64,000 nt of DNA, from contig JAPLNB010000361.1 of NCBI GenBank assembly GCA_026693085.1, positions 1 to 64,000 of the forward strand. Direction: 5' to 3'. This document shows positions 51,493 through 60,509 of the stretch, in pieces (the stretch's first letter is position 1; every line of letters starts with the position of its first letter). The position numbers and the translations under genes were made by a program. The notes beneath the pieces were generated by a model. The model did not search any database and was not told the origin of the DNA. It worked only from the letters and a program-made list of their open reading frames with translations. This DNA is from Planctomycetota bacterium. GTDB lineage: Bacteria; Planctomycetota; Phycisphaerae; Tepidisphaerales; Tepidisphaeraceae.

Positions 51493-51983
51493 ATGAGCTG
51501 TCCCGCGTACTCGACGCCGCGTACGCGCTGGGCCACCTGGGGCCATTGCGTGAGACACAGGTCGGCAAAGCTGCGTACCAGGCGTCCACTCAATGAGAGG
51601 CCGTCGGTATTTGCGATGCTATCGATCCAGACGATCTTAGCGCCCAGCAACTTGGCCCACAGACAGAATAGCGCCAAGGGCATGGACCCGGTGGTTACGA
51701 CCGCGTCCGGCCTCTCCCGGCAGGCGCAGCGTAGAGAACGCCAGATCACCTTGGGGATGTCCAGGAGTTTCCTGCGGTCGCATTCGCCGATGACGTAGGT
51801 TCGGCCGCCGCGAGCGGCGTACTTCTCTGCGAGGATGTCCAAGGTGGTCACGTAAAACGAGGGTAGCTCGGGCCAGAGATCGGTGTGCTCGAGCAAGGGC
51901 AGCAGCTCGTTTGTGTGCCCTCCGGCCGAGGCACCGACGGCAATCACCGGCTTTCGCCTTGGGCGATCAGCATTCATGATCAC
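51489..51983 (-). CDS. Alg14-like glycosyltransferase subunit (PssD-like)
   Basis: The acceptor-binding, membrane-recruiting half of the split transferase. The N-terminus VIAVGASAGGHTNELLPLLE is the conserved Alg14/PssD loop, followed by SFYVTTLDILAEKY and RERPDAVVTTGSMPLALFCL, then KIVWIDSIANTDGLSLSGRL. About 162-164 residues. GTG 51983 has GAGG close upstream; ATG 51977 is two codons later and equally possible. It overlaps the Alg13-like gene by 4 bases, in the usual order for this pair. Confidence 0.88.
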   Translation of the reverse strand: MIMNADRPRRKPVIAVGASAGGHTNELLPLLEHTDLWPELPSFYVTTLDILAEKYAARGGRTYVIGECDRRKLLDIPKVIWRSLRCACRERPDAVVTTGSMPLALFCLWAKLLGAKIVWIDSIANTDGLSLSGRLVRSFADLCLTQWPQVAQRVRGVEYAGQLI

Positions 51984-52000
51984 GCTGCCTCGCGTTCAGT

Positions 52001-52876
52001 TCAGCACCAACCGACATCGCTCAGAACGTGCTGGGTGTGCTCGATGTGCGAGCGGGTGGAAGCGCCGAAGATGATCGAAGCCACGCCGCCAACCTTGGCC
52101 ACATACTCGAACGCTTCGCGGGGGGGCACCGCACCGGCGGCCATCACCGACATGGCCATGGCATCGATGCTATTGGACCGCAGGGTCTTCTCGTACGTAG
52201 CGATGTCGGGGTTCATCTGGAAACCGACCTTGTTGATGGCGGCGCAGATCAGCGGACGTTGGACGGCGGCGCCCTTGAGGAACTCGGCCATCTGCGGCAT
52301 GTTGAGCGTCATGAAGCCAGCGCGCGTGTTGTACCTGGTTTCAATGTGCTGGGTGAAAGCGGCGAAGACTTCCTCGATGCCCAGGCCAAGCACAAGGTCC
52401 GCAAGGTTGTTCTGAAGGAAGACCGCGCCCAGTGAGAGTTCGCGGAACATTTTCATTTCGGCGTCAACCAGGATGGTCATCACCTTGATCGGATCCTGCG
52501 TCAAGAGCGCCATCGAGCCGCGCAGGAGCATTCCGAAGACGTTGGAGACGCTGTTGTCGGCCAAGAGCACGTCCGAGATCGCGCCAACGACGCCTTTTTC
52601 GTTGACCAGGTGGGCGTATTTCTGGGCATACGGCAGCACCGGATACAGGCGGAGGTCGGCGTATCTCCGGGGATTGGCGCGGAAATGATCGCAGATCTGC
52701 GCCACCCGATCATGCGTGCTGAACGTGAAGGCGTGAATGCCGCAGTCATACGCAGCGTCGATTACCTTGATGATCTCGGCCGTATCCTGGAAGCGGCGCA
52801 TCCGCTCCATGCCGCGGTCTTCCGACATGTGGCTGACGCCGAAGAACTGGTTGTCACCGAAAATTATGCGGTCCAC
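52001..52876 (-). CDS. Conserved protein of unknown function, TIM-barrel-like
   Basis: A 291-residue protein beginning DRIIFGDNQFFGVSHMSEDR. I remember this N-terminus from uncharacterised proteins in polysaccharide loci of planctomycetes and archaea, but not with any assigned function. Alternating strand/helix segments (EIIKVIDAAYDCGIHAFTFS, VGGVASIIFGASTRSHIEHT) and a C-terminal IIFGASTRSHIEHTQ recall aldo/keto reductase or pyruvate-aldolase-like barrels. The start is GTG 52876, inside the end of the preceding oxidoreductase gene, with GGGAG five bases upstream. The 13-base overlap implies translational coupling with it. Confidence 0.75.
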   Translation of the reverse strand: MDRIIFGDNQFFGVSHMSEDRGMERMRRFQDTAEIIKVIDAAYDCGIHAFTFSTHDRVAQICDHFRANPRRYADLRLYPVLPYAQKYAHLVNEKGVVGAISDVLLADNSVSNVFGMLLRGSMALLTQDPIKVMTILVDAEMKMFRELSLGAVFLQNNLADLVLGLGIEEVFAAFTQHIETRYNTRAGFMTLNMPQMAEFLKGAAVQRPLICAAINKVGFQMNPDIATYEKTLRSNSIDAMAMSVMAAGAVPPREAFEYVAKVGGVASIIFGASTRSHIEHTQHVLSDVGWC

Positions 52877-53898
52877 TTCAACTCCCTGTTAGCAGCAGCA
52901 TCCTTGCGGATCCGCTCAATGACGACATCGGTCCTCAACGCATCCGCGAACGTGCAGCGGGGCTTTTGTCCGGTCTTGAGGCATTCGATGAAATGGTCGA
53001 TCTGTTCCGTGTAATCAGAGCCGCGGACCGAGAAACGCACCCCTTTCTCCAATTCCGGAAGGTACTTGACACTCCATCCCTGCCCCACGCCCGCTTCGGG
53101 CCTCGCCTCACGCAGGTACACGCGCACTTCCTGCCGGTCGGCCACGATGCGCCCCTGCGTGCCGAAAACCTCCAGCCGGTTGTAGGGCCTCCGATAGCTC
53201 TCGTCGCTCCAGTTGATGTGTACCATGCCCGTCACCCCCCCCGCGTGCCGAAGCGTCGACATGAACGCATCTTCCACTTCCGCCGAGTAGATCGTCTGCA
53301 ATTGGCTCCCCGAAACGTGAACCACCGGCCCAAACAGGTAGTCCGATAGGTCCAGACAGTGCGAGCCGAAATCCAGCATACACCCGCCCCCCATCTTCTT
53401 CGCCGCCCGCCAGCTCGATTTCGACGCCTTCAGCACCGTCCTGCCAAACATGTCGTTGCGGTACGTCTTCAGCTCGCCAATAAGCCCGTTTCCCAGCATG
53501 CTGCGCACCGTGCCAAACACCGGACAGAACCGCAGGAAATACCCAACGTGATTCACAATCCCCCGTTTATCAGCCTGTTCCACCAGCCGCTGACCCTCCT
53601 CCACGGTCAGCGAAAATGGCTTTTCCATGAAAAGGTGCACCCCCCGTTCCACCGCCGCCACCCCGATCTCCGCGTGCGACGCCGTCGGCGTCGACACGAT
53701 CAGGAAATCCGGCTTCGCCGTATCCAGCATCTCCCGCAGGTCCGTGTACACCTGCACCCCCGTGAACCGCTTGAGGTTCTTGAGCATGGTATCGGACGAA
53801 TCGCACACGGCGACCATCTTCACATCGGGATGCGTGTTGAGGATCGCATAATGGGTGATCCCCATCCGCCCGAAACCAACCACTGCACCACGGAGCAT
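52864..53898 (-). CDS. Gfo/Idh/MocA family oxidoreductase, cytoplasmic
   Basis: A 344-residue NAD(P)-dependent sugar or nucleotide-sugar oxidoreductase. The Rossmann start is LRGAVVGFGRMGITHYAILN, EKP is in VHLFMEKPFSLTVEEGQRLV and the catalytic-side motif is GGGCMLDFGSHCLDLSDYLF. It has no Tat signal, unlike its relative at 25183. AAGGAG lies six bases before ATG 53898. Its position among glycosyltransferases suggests it makes a modified nucleotide sugar for the polysaccharide. Overlaps the unknown gene downstream by 13 bases. Confidence 0.88.
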   Translation of the reverse strand: MLRGAVVGFGRMGITHYAILNTHPDVKMVAVCDSSDTMLKNLKRFTGVQVYTDLREMLDTAKPDFLIVSTPTASHAEIGVAAVERGVHLFMEKPFSLTVEEGQRLVEQADKRGIVNHVGYFLRFCPVFGTVRSMLGNGLIGELKTYRNDMFGRTVLKASKSSWRAAKKMGGGCMLDFGSHCLDLSDYLFGPVVHVSGSQLQTIYSAEVEDAFMSTLRHAGGVTGMVHINWSDESYRRPYNRLEVFGTQGRIVADRQEVRVYLREARPEAGVGQGWSVKYLPELEKGVRFSVRGSDYTEQIDHFIECLKTGQKPRCTFADALRTDVVIERIRKDAAANRELKWTA

Positions 53899-53979
53899 TA
53901 GATTCTCCTTAAGAACGGCCATTGCCTGCCCTGGCAACCACCGACCACAGCCACCCCAGACCAACGCCGGGAGCCATCA

Positions 53980-55158
53980 TTATCGGGCACTGCGATTCCA
54001 TTTCGTCTGCCGTTTCACGACAAAAGCCACGTATAGAGGGATTTTCCAGGCAATGTACAGCGGGATGCCTAGAAGCACTCTGAACGGCACAATAGACCTT
54101 CCGTGCAACAGCCAAGTCAAGAACACCGCCACAGCAACGGCGGCAATTGATGCGCCATTAAGCCAGGCCGCAGTCCACTGGGACATCAGGCAGCCGGCGA
54201 CTATGGCGATGACCTGAAGGAGCGCCAGAAGCAATACAAACAGCGAAAGCGGAGGCACTGAAAGATCCAACGCCAAGGCAAGGAGGTCGATCCTGCCACG
54301 GCGAATCGCATGTGCGAGCAACCGAGGGATCTCGGTCAGCATTGTGTAGAGATGGCCGTGTTCCCAGCGGCAACGCTGCCCGTGCACATCAGCGTCTGTC
54401 GGCACTACGTCGCCTATGACTTGAGCGTCGGGACAGAACAGGGGCGTACGGCCATGGATAGTCAGATCAATGCCCAGCTTGACGTCTTCGACGATGTTTG
54501 CTGAAGCCAAGGGAGCGGCACGGATAACCTCCCAGGGGAATGCCATACCGGTTCCGCAGAGTTGGTTGGGACAGCCCAGGAGATAGGCGCCCGGCGCCCG
54601 GCCAAGCGACTTGGTCAAGAATGCCAGAGCGGAGATTCTCTGCTTGAGCGTGGCATTGGCGGATGGCTGCAGGAGATACACGGCTTGCGCCGGCCGGCCG
54701 GTGGCGGCAGCTTCAGAGACAAGTCGCTGGACGGACCCGTCCTTGAGTCGCGTATCGGCGTCCAGGACGACCAGAACATCCGGTGGGCTATCTGCCAGAC
54801 TCTCGACGCCGAACGCCAGGGCATATCCCTTGCCACGATCCGGCGAAGACCTCTGGAGAACGCGAGCGCCCGCCTGCTGCGCCACTTCTGCGGTTTTATC
54901 GGTGCAGTTGTCTGCAACGACAATGACCTGGTCACCCGGAGTCAATTGCCCGAGCACATGTGATACGGTCTCGCCGACGCTGGATTCCTCGTTGTGGGCG
55001 GGGATCAGGACTACCGTCCGTAGGCGCCGATCGGACAGAGGGCGGGCCTGGTGCCGCGACCAGAACAGCGCGCCGCCAAGGCACTCGACCAAAAGCACGG
55101 CGGCCGGCACCATGAGGACAATCGCCAAGATGCCAATCAAGAGATGCAAGGCAGACAT
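53980..55158 (-). CDS. Membrane glycosyltransferase family 2 (processive, cellulose-synthase-like)
   Basis: A 392-residue GT2 enzyme. An N-terminal helix (LHLLIGILAIVLMVPAAVLL) precedes the GT-A domain with VVLIPAHNEESSVGETVSHV, the metal-binding LVVLDADTRL, the base motif IVEDVKLGIDL and QRCRWEHG (Q-x-x-R-W), which together suggest a processive or membrane-embedded polysaccharide synthase. Three to four helices follow at the C-terminus and it ends basic (KRQTKWNRSAR). The start is ATG 55158, chosen over a longer frame. It is a candidate for the chain-elongating enzyme of this locus. Confidence 0.88.
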   Translation of the reverse strand: MSALHLLIGILAIVLMVPAAVLLVECLGGALFWSRHQARPLSDRRLRTVVLIPAHNEESSVGETVSHVLGQLTPGDQVIVVADNCTDKTAEVAQQAGARVLQRSSPDRGKGYALAFGVESLADSPPDVLVVLDADTRLKDGSVQRLVSEAAATGRPAQAVYLLQPSANATLKQRISALAFLTKSLGRAPGAYLLGCPNQLCGTGMAFPWEVIRAAPLASANIVEDVKLGIDLTIHGRTPLFCPDAQVIGDVVPTDADVHGQRCRWEHGHLYTMLTEIPRLLAHAIRRGRIDLLALALDLSVPPLSLFVLLLALLQVIAIVAGCLMSQWTAAWLNGASIAAVAVAVFLTWLLHGRSIVPFRVLLGIPLYIAWKIPLYVAFVVKRQTKWNRSAR

Positions 55159-55309
55159 AAGCAAAGGCACTCCGAATCTCGCTGGACCATCGGCACGGCC
55201 AGTACACCGGACCCACCCTTTCATCGGCTAGAATCCACACCAACCACACGGCCGGCAAAAAGCAAGCGGCAACAAGTTCGCCTGCAAGCGTCCGGTAAAT
55301 GCGCCAACG

Positions 55310-55738
55310 TCATTTGCCTTCGGGCAAGCGCCCCCCCAGCGCCGGCACCACGGCACGTTCCGCCAGCGCCCTGCTGAATTGCTCCGCCCCCTCGCGATTC
55401 AGGTGCACAGGATCGAAGAACTGCGCGTCCGATAGCTTCACACCGACCTGTTTCAAACTCACGTCCGTCATCTTCTCATCACCCGTTAGCCTGTCGACAG
55501 CTCGGCCATACATATCGTAGGCCTCTTGAGGCATCTCCGCCCTGACCACATCGGAATTTGGCGTCTCAAACAGCACCAGCCGCACCCCCTTGTCCCGGCA
55601 ATGTAGGTGCTGATTACCGGCCGCCCCAACGCCAACGCTTCCATGATCACCACCGGCAGCCCCTCGGCGAAGCTCGGCAGCACCATCGCCCGCGCCGCCA
55701 ATATCTCCTGGCGAACCTCCTCCCCGCTCTTCCAGCAC
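55310..55738 (-). pseudogene. Chimeric remnant: piece of a glycosyltransferase joined to the C-terminus of an SGNH/AlgX-like hydrolase
   Basis: The last 95 codons read GVRLVLFETPNSDVVRAEMP and later FFDPVHLNREGAEQFSRALA, the Asp-x-x-His end of an SGNH-type O-acetyl esterase or acyltransferase of polysaccharide loci. Just upstream of the RDKGVR codons the sequence switches to a 139-base copy of the glycosyltransferase gene (55598-55736), in a different frame. The hydrolase has therefore lost its N-terminal three-quarters. The boundary with the deacetylase stop at 55755 is only 18 bases away. Not expected to make an active enzyme. Confidence 0.8.
55598..55736 (-). repeat. 139-bp duplicated glycosyltransferase segment, displaced copy
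   Basis: Matches 56727-56865 at 133 of 139 bases by eye, in the same orientation. It encodes the donor-site region of a GT4 enzyme (AARAMVLPSFAEGLPVVIME) but is cut off at both ends. Confidence 0.9.
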
Positions 55739-55754
55739 CGCATCAGGGTGCAGG

Positions 55755-56453
55755 CTATTTCCCGGCGGTCTGAAGGTCGCAGAACCGGCGAATGGTCAAC
55801 CCATGACACGGCGCTGAGCGGACCACAAGCTCGGTCAGGCGCAGGACATAGTCCATGTGTTGGGGATCAGCCCAGAAATCATGCATCAAGACCACGCCGC
55901 CGTCGGAGCCAACCAATCGCTCCGCCGCTTCCTGGGGATCAGGCAGTTCCCCGTACGAATCGCGCGAATCCGACGTCCACCAGCCCAGCGGGCTGCGGCG
56001 ACAGCGAACGGAAAGCCAAAGGGGCAGAGACAGCTTCCCGTGCGGCGGCCGATAGGGGGCGTTGGAGGGTACCCAAGCCGAGATCGAGCCATATCCGGCA
56101 TGGACATCATTCAGAACGCGCCAGGGCCAGGCCTTCCAGGCATGCACGTGCTTGTCGCCATGGGAGCCGACCTCGTGCCCGTCGCGAATGATTCGATCGA
56201 CGATCTGCGGATTGGCGGTCACCCGCATCCCCAGCAAGAAGAATGTCGCCTTGGCTTTCAGCGAATCCAGAAGATCCAGCAACTGTGGTGTCAGCAGGGT
56301 GCCCGGACCATCATCATACGTCAGCACCAACGAGCGAGTCTGCGCCAGCCGCCGCTTCAGTCTTGCGACGGCTGGATAGCGGGTCAAATGGGGGGCGTAG
56401 TAGCAGCCGAACAGAGTCCCCAGCATCGCACTGGCAACTGCAGACATCAGCAT
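55755..56453 (-). CDS. Polysaccharide deacetylase (NodB homology)
   Basis: A 232-residue deacetylase with all NodB motifs in order: SLVLTYDDGPGTLLTPQLLD (Asp-Asp), HEVGSHGDKHVHAWKAWPWR (His-x3-His), PYRPPHGKLS (Arg) and GGVVLMHDFWADPQHMDYVL (Leu-His-Asp type end). The N-terminus is a hydrophobic leader (AVASAMLGTLFGC). AAGGAG is eight bases before the ATG at 56453, and the preceding glycosyltransferase stops within its first codons. A distant relative of the divergent deacetylase at 50011, lacking the DUF3473 part. Possibly acts on the polysaccharide during export. Confidence 0.9.
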   Translation of the reverse strand: MLMSAVASAMLGTLFGCYYAPHLTRYPAVARLKRRLAQTRSLVLTYDDGPGTLLTPQLLDLLDSLKAKATFFLLGMRVTANPQIVDRIIRDGHEVGSHGDKHVHAWKAWPWRVLNDVHAGYGSISAWVPSNAPYRPPHGKLSLPLWLSVRCRRSPLGWWTSDSRDSYGELPDPQEAAERLVGSDGGVVLMHDFWADPQHMDYVLRLTELVVRSAPCHGLTIRRFCDLQTAGK

Positions 56454-57715
56454 CTTCTGATCTCCTTGGCTATTTCGGGCACGGCAACATGATCCGCGCG
56501 AGTTGAAGACTGGTGGCGTTGTTCTGCCAACAGCCAGACCAGTTTCTCGGCCTCGATCGTCGCATCATGCCGCTCGGCCACCCAGCCGGCGCCAACCCAA
56601 CCCATTGCGTCCAGCTTCTCCGCCGGCGCCTCCAGCACTTCCCGCATCGCCGCCGCCAATTCCTCCACCGACCCGGCCGGCACCAGCCACCCTGTAACTC
56701 CGCTCTTGACCAACTCCGGTATCCCCGCAATGTACGTGCTGATTACCGGCCGCCCCAACGCCAACGCCTCCATGATCACCACCGGCAGCCCCTCGGCAAA
56801 GCTCGGCAGCACCATCGCTCGCGCCGCCAATATCTCCTGCCGAACCTCGTCCCCGCTCTTCCAGCCGATCACCTTCACGGACTCTGCTAATCCGAGCCTC
56901 TGAATCAGCGCCTCGATCTCGGCCCGCATCGGCCCGTCGCCCACGAGCACCAGCTCAACCTGCCGCCCCTCCCGCACAACCTTGCCCAACGCCTCGACGA
57001 GCAAGAGCTGTCCCTTCTGTTCCGACAATCGCCCCACACACACGAGTCGATTCGCCGAACTGATCGGCACAACCTTCCGCCCGAGAAACGAACCATCCAC
57101 CCCGCAATGGACCACATGGATCTTCCCCCAATGCTCATGGGGGCACCAACGATAAAGCTGGCTACGGGTGTACTCGCTGATCGCCACCACAAACGCCGCC
57201 CCGGCGATCTTCATCCCCAGCTTCATTGCCTCCGGCCGGTCGAATTCGTCAGGCCCATGCACTGTGAAGCTGTACGCCGGCCCGCCCAGCGCATGGCAGA
57301 GCGCCGCGACAGCAGCCGAGTTGGTTCCGAAATGCGCATGCACGTGTTCCACGCCATCCCGCTCAAACCACCGCACCAGCACGCAGGCCTCTGCCAGGTA
57401 AATGCAGTGCAGCAGCAGCCCGCGGTCCGACCGATACCCCAAACCCATCGCCAGCCACAGTCCCCGCACGAACCGTGCCGGCCGACCGAGCCCGAAGGCC
57501 AGCAGCCCCATGATCAGCAGCAGCATCCCCCCATCCAGCACCACGCGCGTCTTTTTCTGTTCCTCGACATCGCCCGGGTCCACCAGTTTTGCCGAAGACC
57601 GCCGAATCGAGTATCGAACCACCCGGACGCCCTTCGCCTCGACCGCCGCGATCTCGCGCCGGATGAAACTGTGGCTCGTGTGAGGATACTGATTGGTCAG
57701 GCAGGCTATGGTCAT
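56447..57715 (-). CDS. Glycosyltransferase family 4
   Basis: A 422-residue GT-B enzyme starting TIACLTNQYPHTSHSFIRRE, a common start of exopolysaccharide GT4 proteins. The acceptor domain has VEHVHAHFGTNSAAVAALCH and YSFTVHGPDEFDRPEAMKLG. The donor domain has RLVCVGRLSEQKGQLLLVEA and the E-x7-E motif in PSFAEGLPVVIMEALALGRP. ATG 57715 is better placed than the in-frame TTG at 57778. The segment 56727-56865 has a displaced copy at 55598-55736. It overlaps the deacetylase start by seven bases. Confidence 0.92.
   Translation of the reverse strand: MTIACLTNQYPHTSHSFIRREIAAVEAKGVRVVRYSIRRSSAKLVDPGDVEEQKKTRVVLDGGMLLLIMGLLAFGLGRPARFVRGLWLAMGLGYRSDRGLLLHCIYLAEACVLVRWFERDGVEHVHAHFGTNSAAVAALCHALGGPAYSFTVHGPDEFDRPEAMKLGMKIAGAAFVVAISEYTRSQLYRWCPHEHWGKIHVVHCGVDGSFLGRKVVPISSANRLVCVGRLSEQKGQLLLVEALGKVVREGRQVELVLVGDGPMRAEIEALIQRLGLAESVKVIGWKSGDEVRQEILAARAMVLPSFAEGLPVVIMEALALGRPVISTYIAGIPELVKSGVTGWLVPAGSVEELAAAMREVLEAPAEKLDAMGWVGAGWVAERHDATIEAEKLVWLLAEQRHQSSTRADHVAVPEIAKEIRRC
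56727..56865 (-). repeat. 139-bp duplicated glycosyltransferase segment, resident copy
   Basis: The intact copy within the GT4 gene; pairs with 55598-55736 with six mismatches by eye. The offset is 1129 bases. Confidence 0.9.
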
Positions 57716-57783
57716 ATTTCCGGTGCAATGCGCACTGAAGATGCCGATCCGCGGCAGGCATGGCAAGCTGTTCAGCAAGCCGC

Positions 57784-58812
57784 TTACTGACCCGAACCGT
57801 TAGCGCCCGCCGCGCTGCTCGCCCCCTTATACTCAATCAACGTCGGCCCCGCGCCTCGCCAGCAGCTCCGGTGATACCGCATCATTCCGATCCACTGTGG
57901 CCACTTGCCAAGCACGGTGAAAAACGCATAGAACCACGCATCCTGCCCGCTCCACCCGCGCCGCCGCACATGCCGGTAGATCCGAACCGCCAGCAGCGGA
58001 TACCCTCCCAGCAGCACCAGGCTCACCCCATGCGTCCACCACGCGGCCCCCAGCGCCAACACCGGAACAATCAATCCCCAGAACCAGACCCCCCGGCACT
58101 GCCGAACACAATACCGATCCGCCGATTTCCCGTGCATCCCCGCCCCCTGCGCATACGCCTGCCCGGATCGCACGGATCGTTTCCACCACTGTCCAAACCG
58201 CAGCATTGCCGCATCATGCCACGCCATGTCATCCGCCAGCCGGATGACCCTCCATCCATTCCGCCTCAACCGCAGACACAACTCCGGCTCCTCCCCCGCC
58301 ACCACGGCCGGATTGAACCCCCCGACTTCCCGGAACCAATCCGCGCGGTACATCGCGATCCCCCCGCACTCGCTCACTTCCCCGACCTGCGTGTTCCACT
58401 CCAGGTCGCACAGGCGGTTGTACACCGACGCCTCGGGAAACCGCTCCCGCAGCCGCCCGCACACCACCGCCACATCATTGCGGGCATCGAGCTCGGCAAT
58501 CCCGCGCTGGATCCAGTTGGAGATGACCTCGCAGTCGCCGTCCACGAACTGCACATACCTGATCTGAGGATGCTTTCGAGACAGCGCCGCGAATCCATCG
58601 TTCCTCGCCCTGGCAGCACTGAACGGAATGGAGGTATCCAGATCGACGACCACCGCTCCCATGGAGCGCGCCAGATCGCTGCTGCCGTCGGTCGAGCCCG
58701 AGTCCACATAGACCACCGGCCAGCCCGAGCTGCCAACTGAGGTCAGACATAGCCGCAACCGTTCTCCTTCATTGCGGCCGATGATGACCAATCCGACTTG
58801 ACTCATCAGCAT
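57784..58812 (-). CDS. Glycosyltransferase family 2
   Basis: A 342-residue GT-A enzyme. It starts VGLVIIGRNEGERLRLCLTS, with VVYVDSGSTDGSSDLARSMG, the metal motif QFVDGDCEVISNWI (D-x-D), and GGFNPAVVAGEEPELCLRLR, the usual acceptor/base region. The last ~100 residues contain two or three hydrophobic helices (FWGLIVPVLALGAAWWTHGV). The start is the ATG at 58812 or the one two codons later. It follows the next glycosyltransferase gene by eight bases and precedes the GT4 gene by 68. Confidence 0.9.
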   Translation of the reverse strand: MLMSQVGLVIIGRNEGERLRLCLTSVGSSGWPVVYVDSGSTDGSSDLARSMGAVVVDLDTSIPFSAARARNDGFAALSRKHPQIRYVQFVDGDCEVISNWIQRGIAELDARNDVAVVCGRLRERFPEASVYNRLCDLEWNTQVGEVSECGGIAMYRADWFREVGGFNPAVVAGEEPELCLRLRRNGWRVIRLADDMAWHDAAMLRFGQWWKRSVRSGQAYAQGAGMHGKSADRYCVRQCRGVWFWGLIVPVLALGAAWWTHGVSLVLLGGYPLLAVRIYRHVRRRGWSGQDAWFYAFFTVLGKWPQWIGMMRYHRSCWRGAGPTLIEYKGASSAAGANGSGQ

Positions 58813-58820
58813 TCGGCGGC

Positions 58821-60089
58821 CTACGCCGCCAGCTTCGCGTCACGCCCCAGCATGGCCAGGACCAGATCAATGCGCTGGCGATGGCACCCGTCCAGCGTTT
58901 TAGACCTCGCTGTCTTCAGCCCGCTCGACGCCAGCTCGACCAGCCGGGCCCGATCACGAGCCGCCCCGATCAGCGCATCGGCCAGTCGGGTGATGTCCCC
59001 CGTGGGCACGAGGATTCCCGCTCCGCTTGCCTTGAGCATCGCGTCGTGCCCCGGATTGTTGTACGCGACCAGCGGCAGCCCCCGCGCCATCGCCAGCAGC
59101 AGGTTCCGGCTCAATTCAGGCACCACGTTCGTCACCACCATCACCTGCGACTCCGACAGCCGCTTGAACAACTCCGGCCCGTAGGGCACCGACCCGTGGA
59201 AGGCGACCTCGCGCTCCAGCTTCAGCTCGGACGCAACCTGCTTGTATCGTGGCAGTTCCTCGCCATCGCCGTATATGTCCAGCTTCAGCGTAACTCCCTG
59301 CTCCCTGGCAATCGCCACCGCCTTGAGCATGTGGTCCGTCGCCTTGATCGCAATCTGCCGGCTGGCCGCCACCAGACGCAGCGGCTTGCTGATGTCCAGC
59401 AAGCCTCGCCCCCGCTCCGCCAGGTCGGCGTCGCTGACCAGCATCTGCTCCGTCACAAACGTCCGGTCGAACTGGTGACACCGCTCATTCCATACATCCC
59501 GGAAATGGTCGGCCACGGACACATTGTGCGAGAATACCAGGTCAGCATCCCGGATTTCGTTCCGGCAGAATGACACAAACTGCCGCACAATCATCTTCTT
59601 GACCCAGCGTTTGGCCCACTGCGGCTCTTCGGAGGCCCAGATGTGCTGCTGCCCGATGATGTCCCCGCCGTCGAACGCCCAGATGCGTTTTCTGCCCATG
59701 TTGCCGGCTATAGGCCAGACGACCTGACCCAATGGAACGGGGTACCCTCCCGGATCGGCCTGCACAATCGTGCTCTTGCCAATCGCGTCCCTCAAAGCCC
59801 CCCGTAGCGCCCGCCGCACGCGGAGAAACGCGCTCCAGCAGTCATAGTAAGGCAGCGCAACGTACTCAAAACCCTCATCCTCGGGCTTGATCGTCACGCG
59901 ATGAAACGACCCGCTGGCGACCGTCTCCAGCCGGTCCATGCATGGCGTCGCGACAATCAGGTTGCCGCCGGCGGCGCGGATTACCCTGCATTCGCTCCGC
60001 AGATCCTCCAGCCACATGTCGCCCACCTCGTATGCACCGGTATTCGTGGTCCTGCCAAACGGGACATGATTGACCAAGAGGTATTTCAT
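58821..60089 (-). CDS. Glycosyltransferase (GT-B), duplicate copy
   Basis: A 422-residue protein starting MKYLLVNHVPFGRTTNTGAY. It has a GT4-type donor half (KPLRLVAASRQIAIKATDHM, LKLDIYGDGEELPRYKQVAS, PELSRNLLLAMARGLPLVAY). It is a clear paralogue of 60510-61781, sharing the N-terminus nearly word for word (VGDMWLEDLRSECRVIRAAG against VGDMWLEDLRAEGRAIRAAG). AAGGA lies eight bases before ATG 60089. It is directly preceded by the collapsed ugd/heparinase ORF, so it belongs to the second, damaged copy of a duplicated module but is itself intact. Confidence 0.88.
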   Translation of the reverse strand: MKYLLVNHVPFGRTTNTGAYEVGDMWLEDLRSECRVIRAAGGNLIVATPCMDRLETVASGSFHRVTIKPEDEGFEYVALPYYDCWSAFLRVRRALRGALRDAIGKSTIVQADPGGYPVPLGQVVWPIAGNMGRKRIWAFDGGDIIGQQHIWASEEPQWAKRWVKKMIVRQFVSFCRNEIRDADLVFSHNVSVADHFRDVWNERCHQFDRTFVTEQMLVSDADLAERGRGLLDISKPLRLVAASRQIAIKATDHMLKAVAIAREQGVTLKLDIYGDGEELPRYKQVASELKLEREVAFHGSVPYGPELFKRLSESQVMVVTNVVPELSRNLLLAMARGLPLVAYNNPGHDAMLKASGAGILVPTGDITRLADALIGAARDRARLVELASSGLKTARSKTLDGCHRQRIDLVLAMLGRDAKLAA

Positions 60090-60122
60090 CTCTAGGTCCT
60101 TCTTCATCGCATCTAATCCCAT

Positions 60123-60461
60123 CTACGTGATCAGCTCCGCCGGACGCAAACAACGATCCGAATAATTCCCCACCCTCACCGCGATCACACAGGTGCGGCC
60201 GCGATCGCCGACGGCCAGGAAGACGACCTGAGCCTCATCCAGGGCAGACTTGATGTCGCTGCTGAAGCGGAGCTGACCGCTGGCGCACTGCTCACTCATC
60301 AGTTCCGCCAGGCCAAGTTCAAAGATCGGGCAATGGCAATCCTGCAGCGAGCGGAGCTTGCGGGGATCGTTTTCCACGGCGCGGACGCTGTGGCCGACGC
60401 TGGCCAGACATGTCGCAGTAACCAGACCCACATCACCGCATCCGATGACGGCCACTTCCAT
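60123..60461 (-). pseudogene. Chimeric ORF: N-terminus of a nucleotide-sugar dehydrogenase joined to the C-terminus of a heparinase-like protein
   Basis: Residues 1-86 (EVAVIGCGDVGLVTATCLAS, PRKLRSLQDCHCPIFELGLA, LDEAQVVFLAVG) are the NAD-binding start of a UDP-glucose/mannose dehydrogenase. The last 23 residues (TCVIAVRVGNYSDRCLRPAE, then LIT) match the end of the protein at 61805 (TRDIAARVAEYSDRRLRPAE). The join is near 60205-60215 and is in frame. GAGG seven bases before the ATG is preserved, so a 112-residue protein could be made, but it lacks the dehydrogenase active site. It is best explained as an internal deletion in a duplicated ugd-heparinase-glycosyltransferase module. Confidence 0.85.
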
Positions 60462-60509
60462 AGGTGATCCTCAAAGCCATAGGAGCACCACTGCGGACCC
60501 AAGCCGTGA

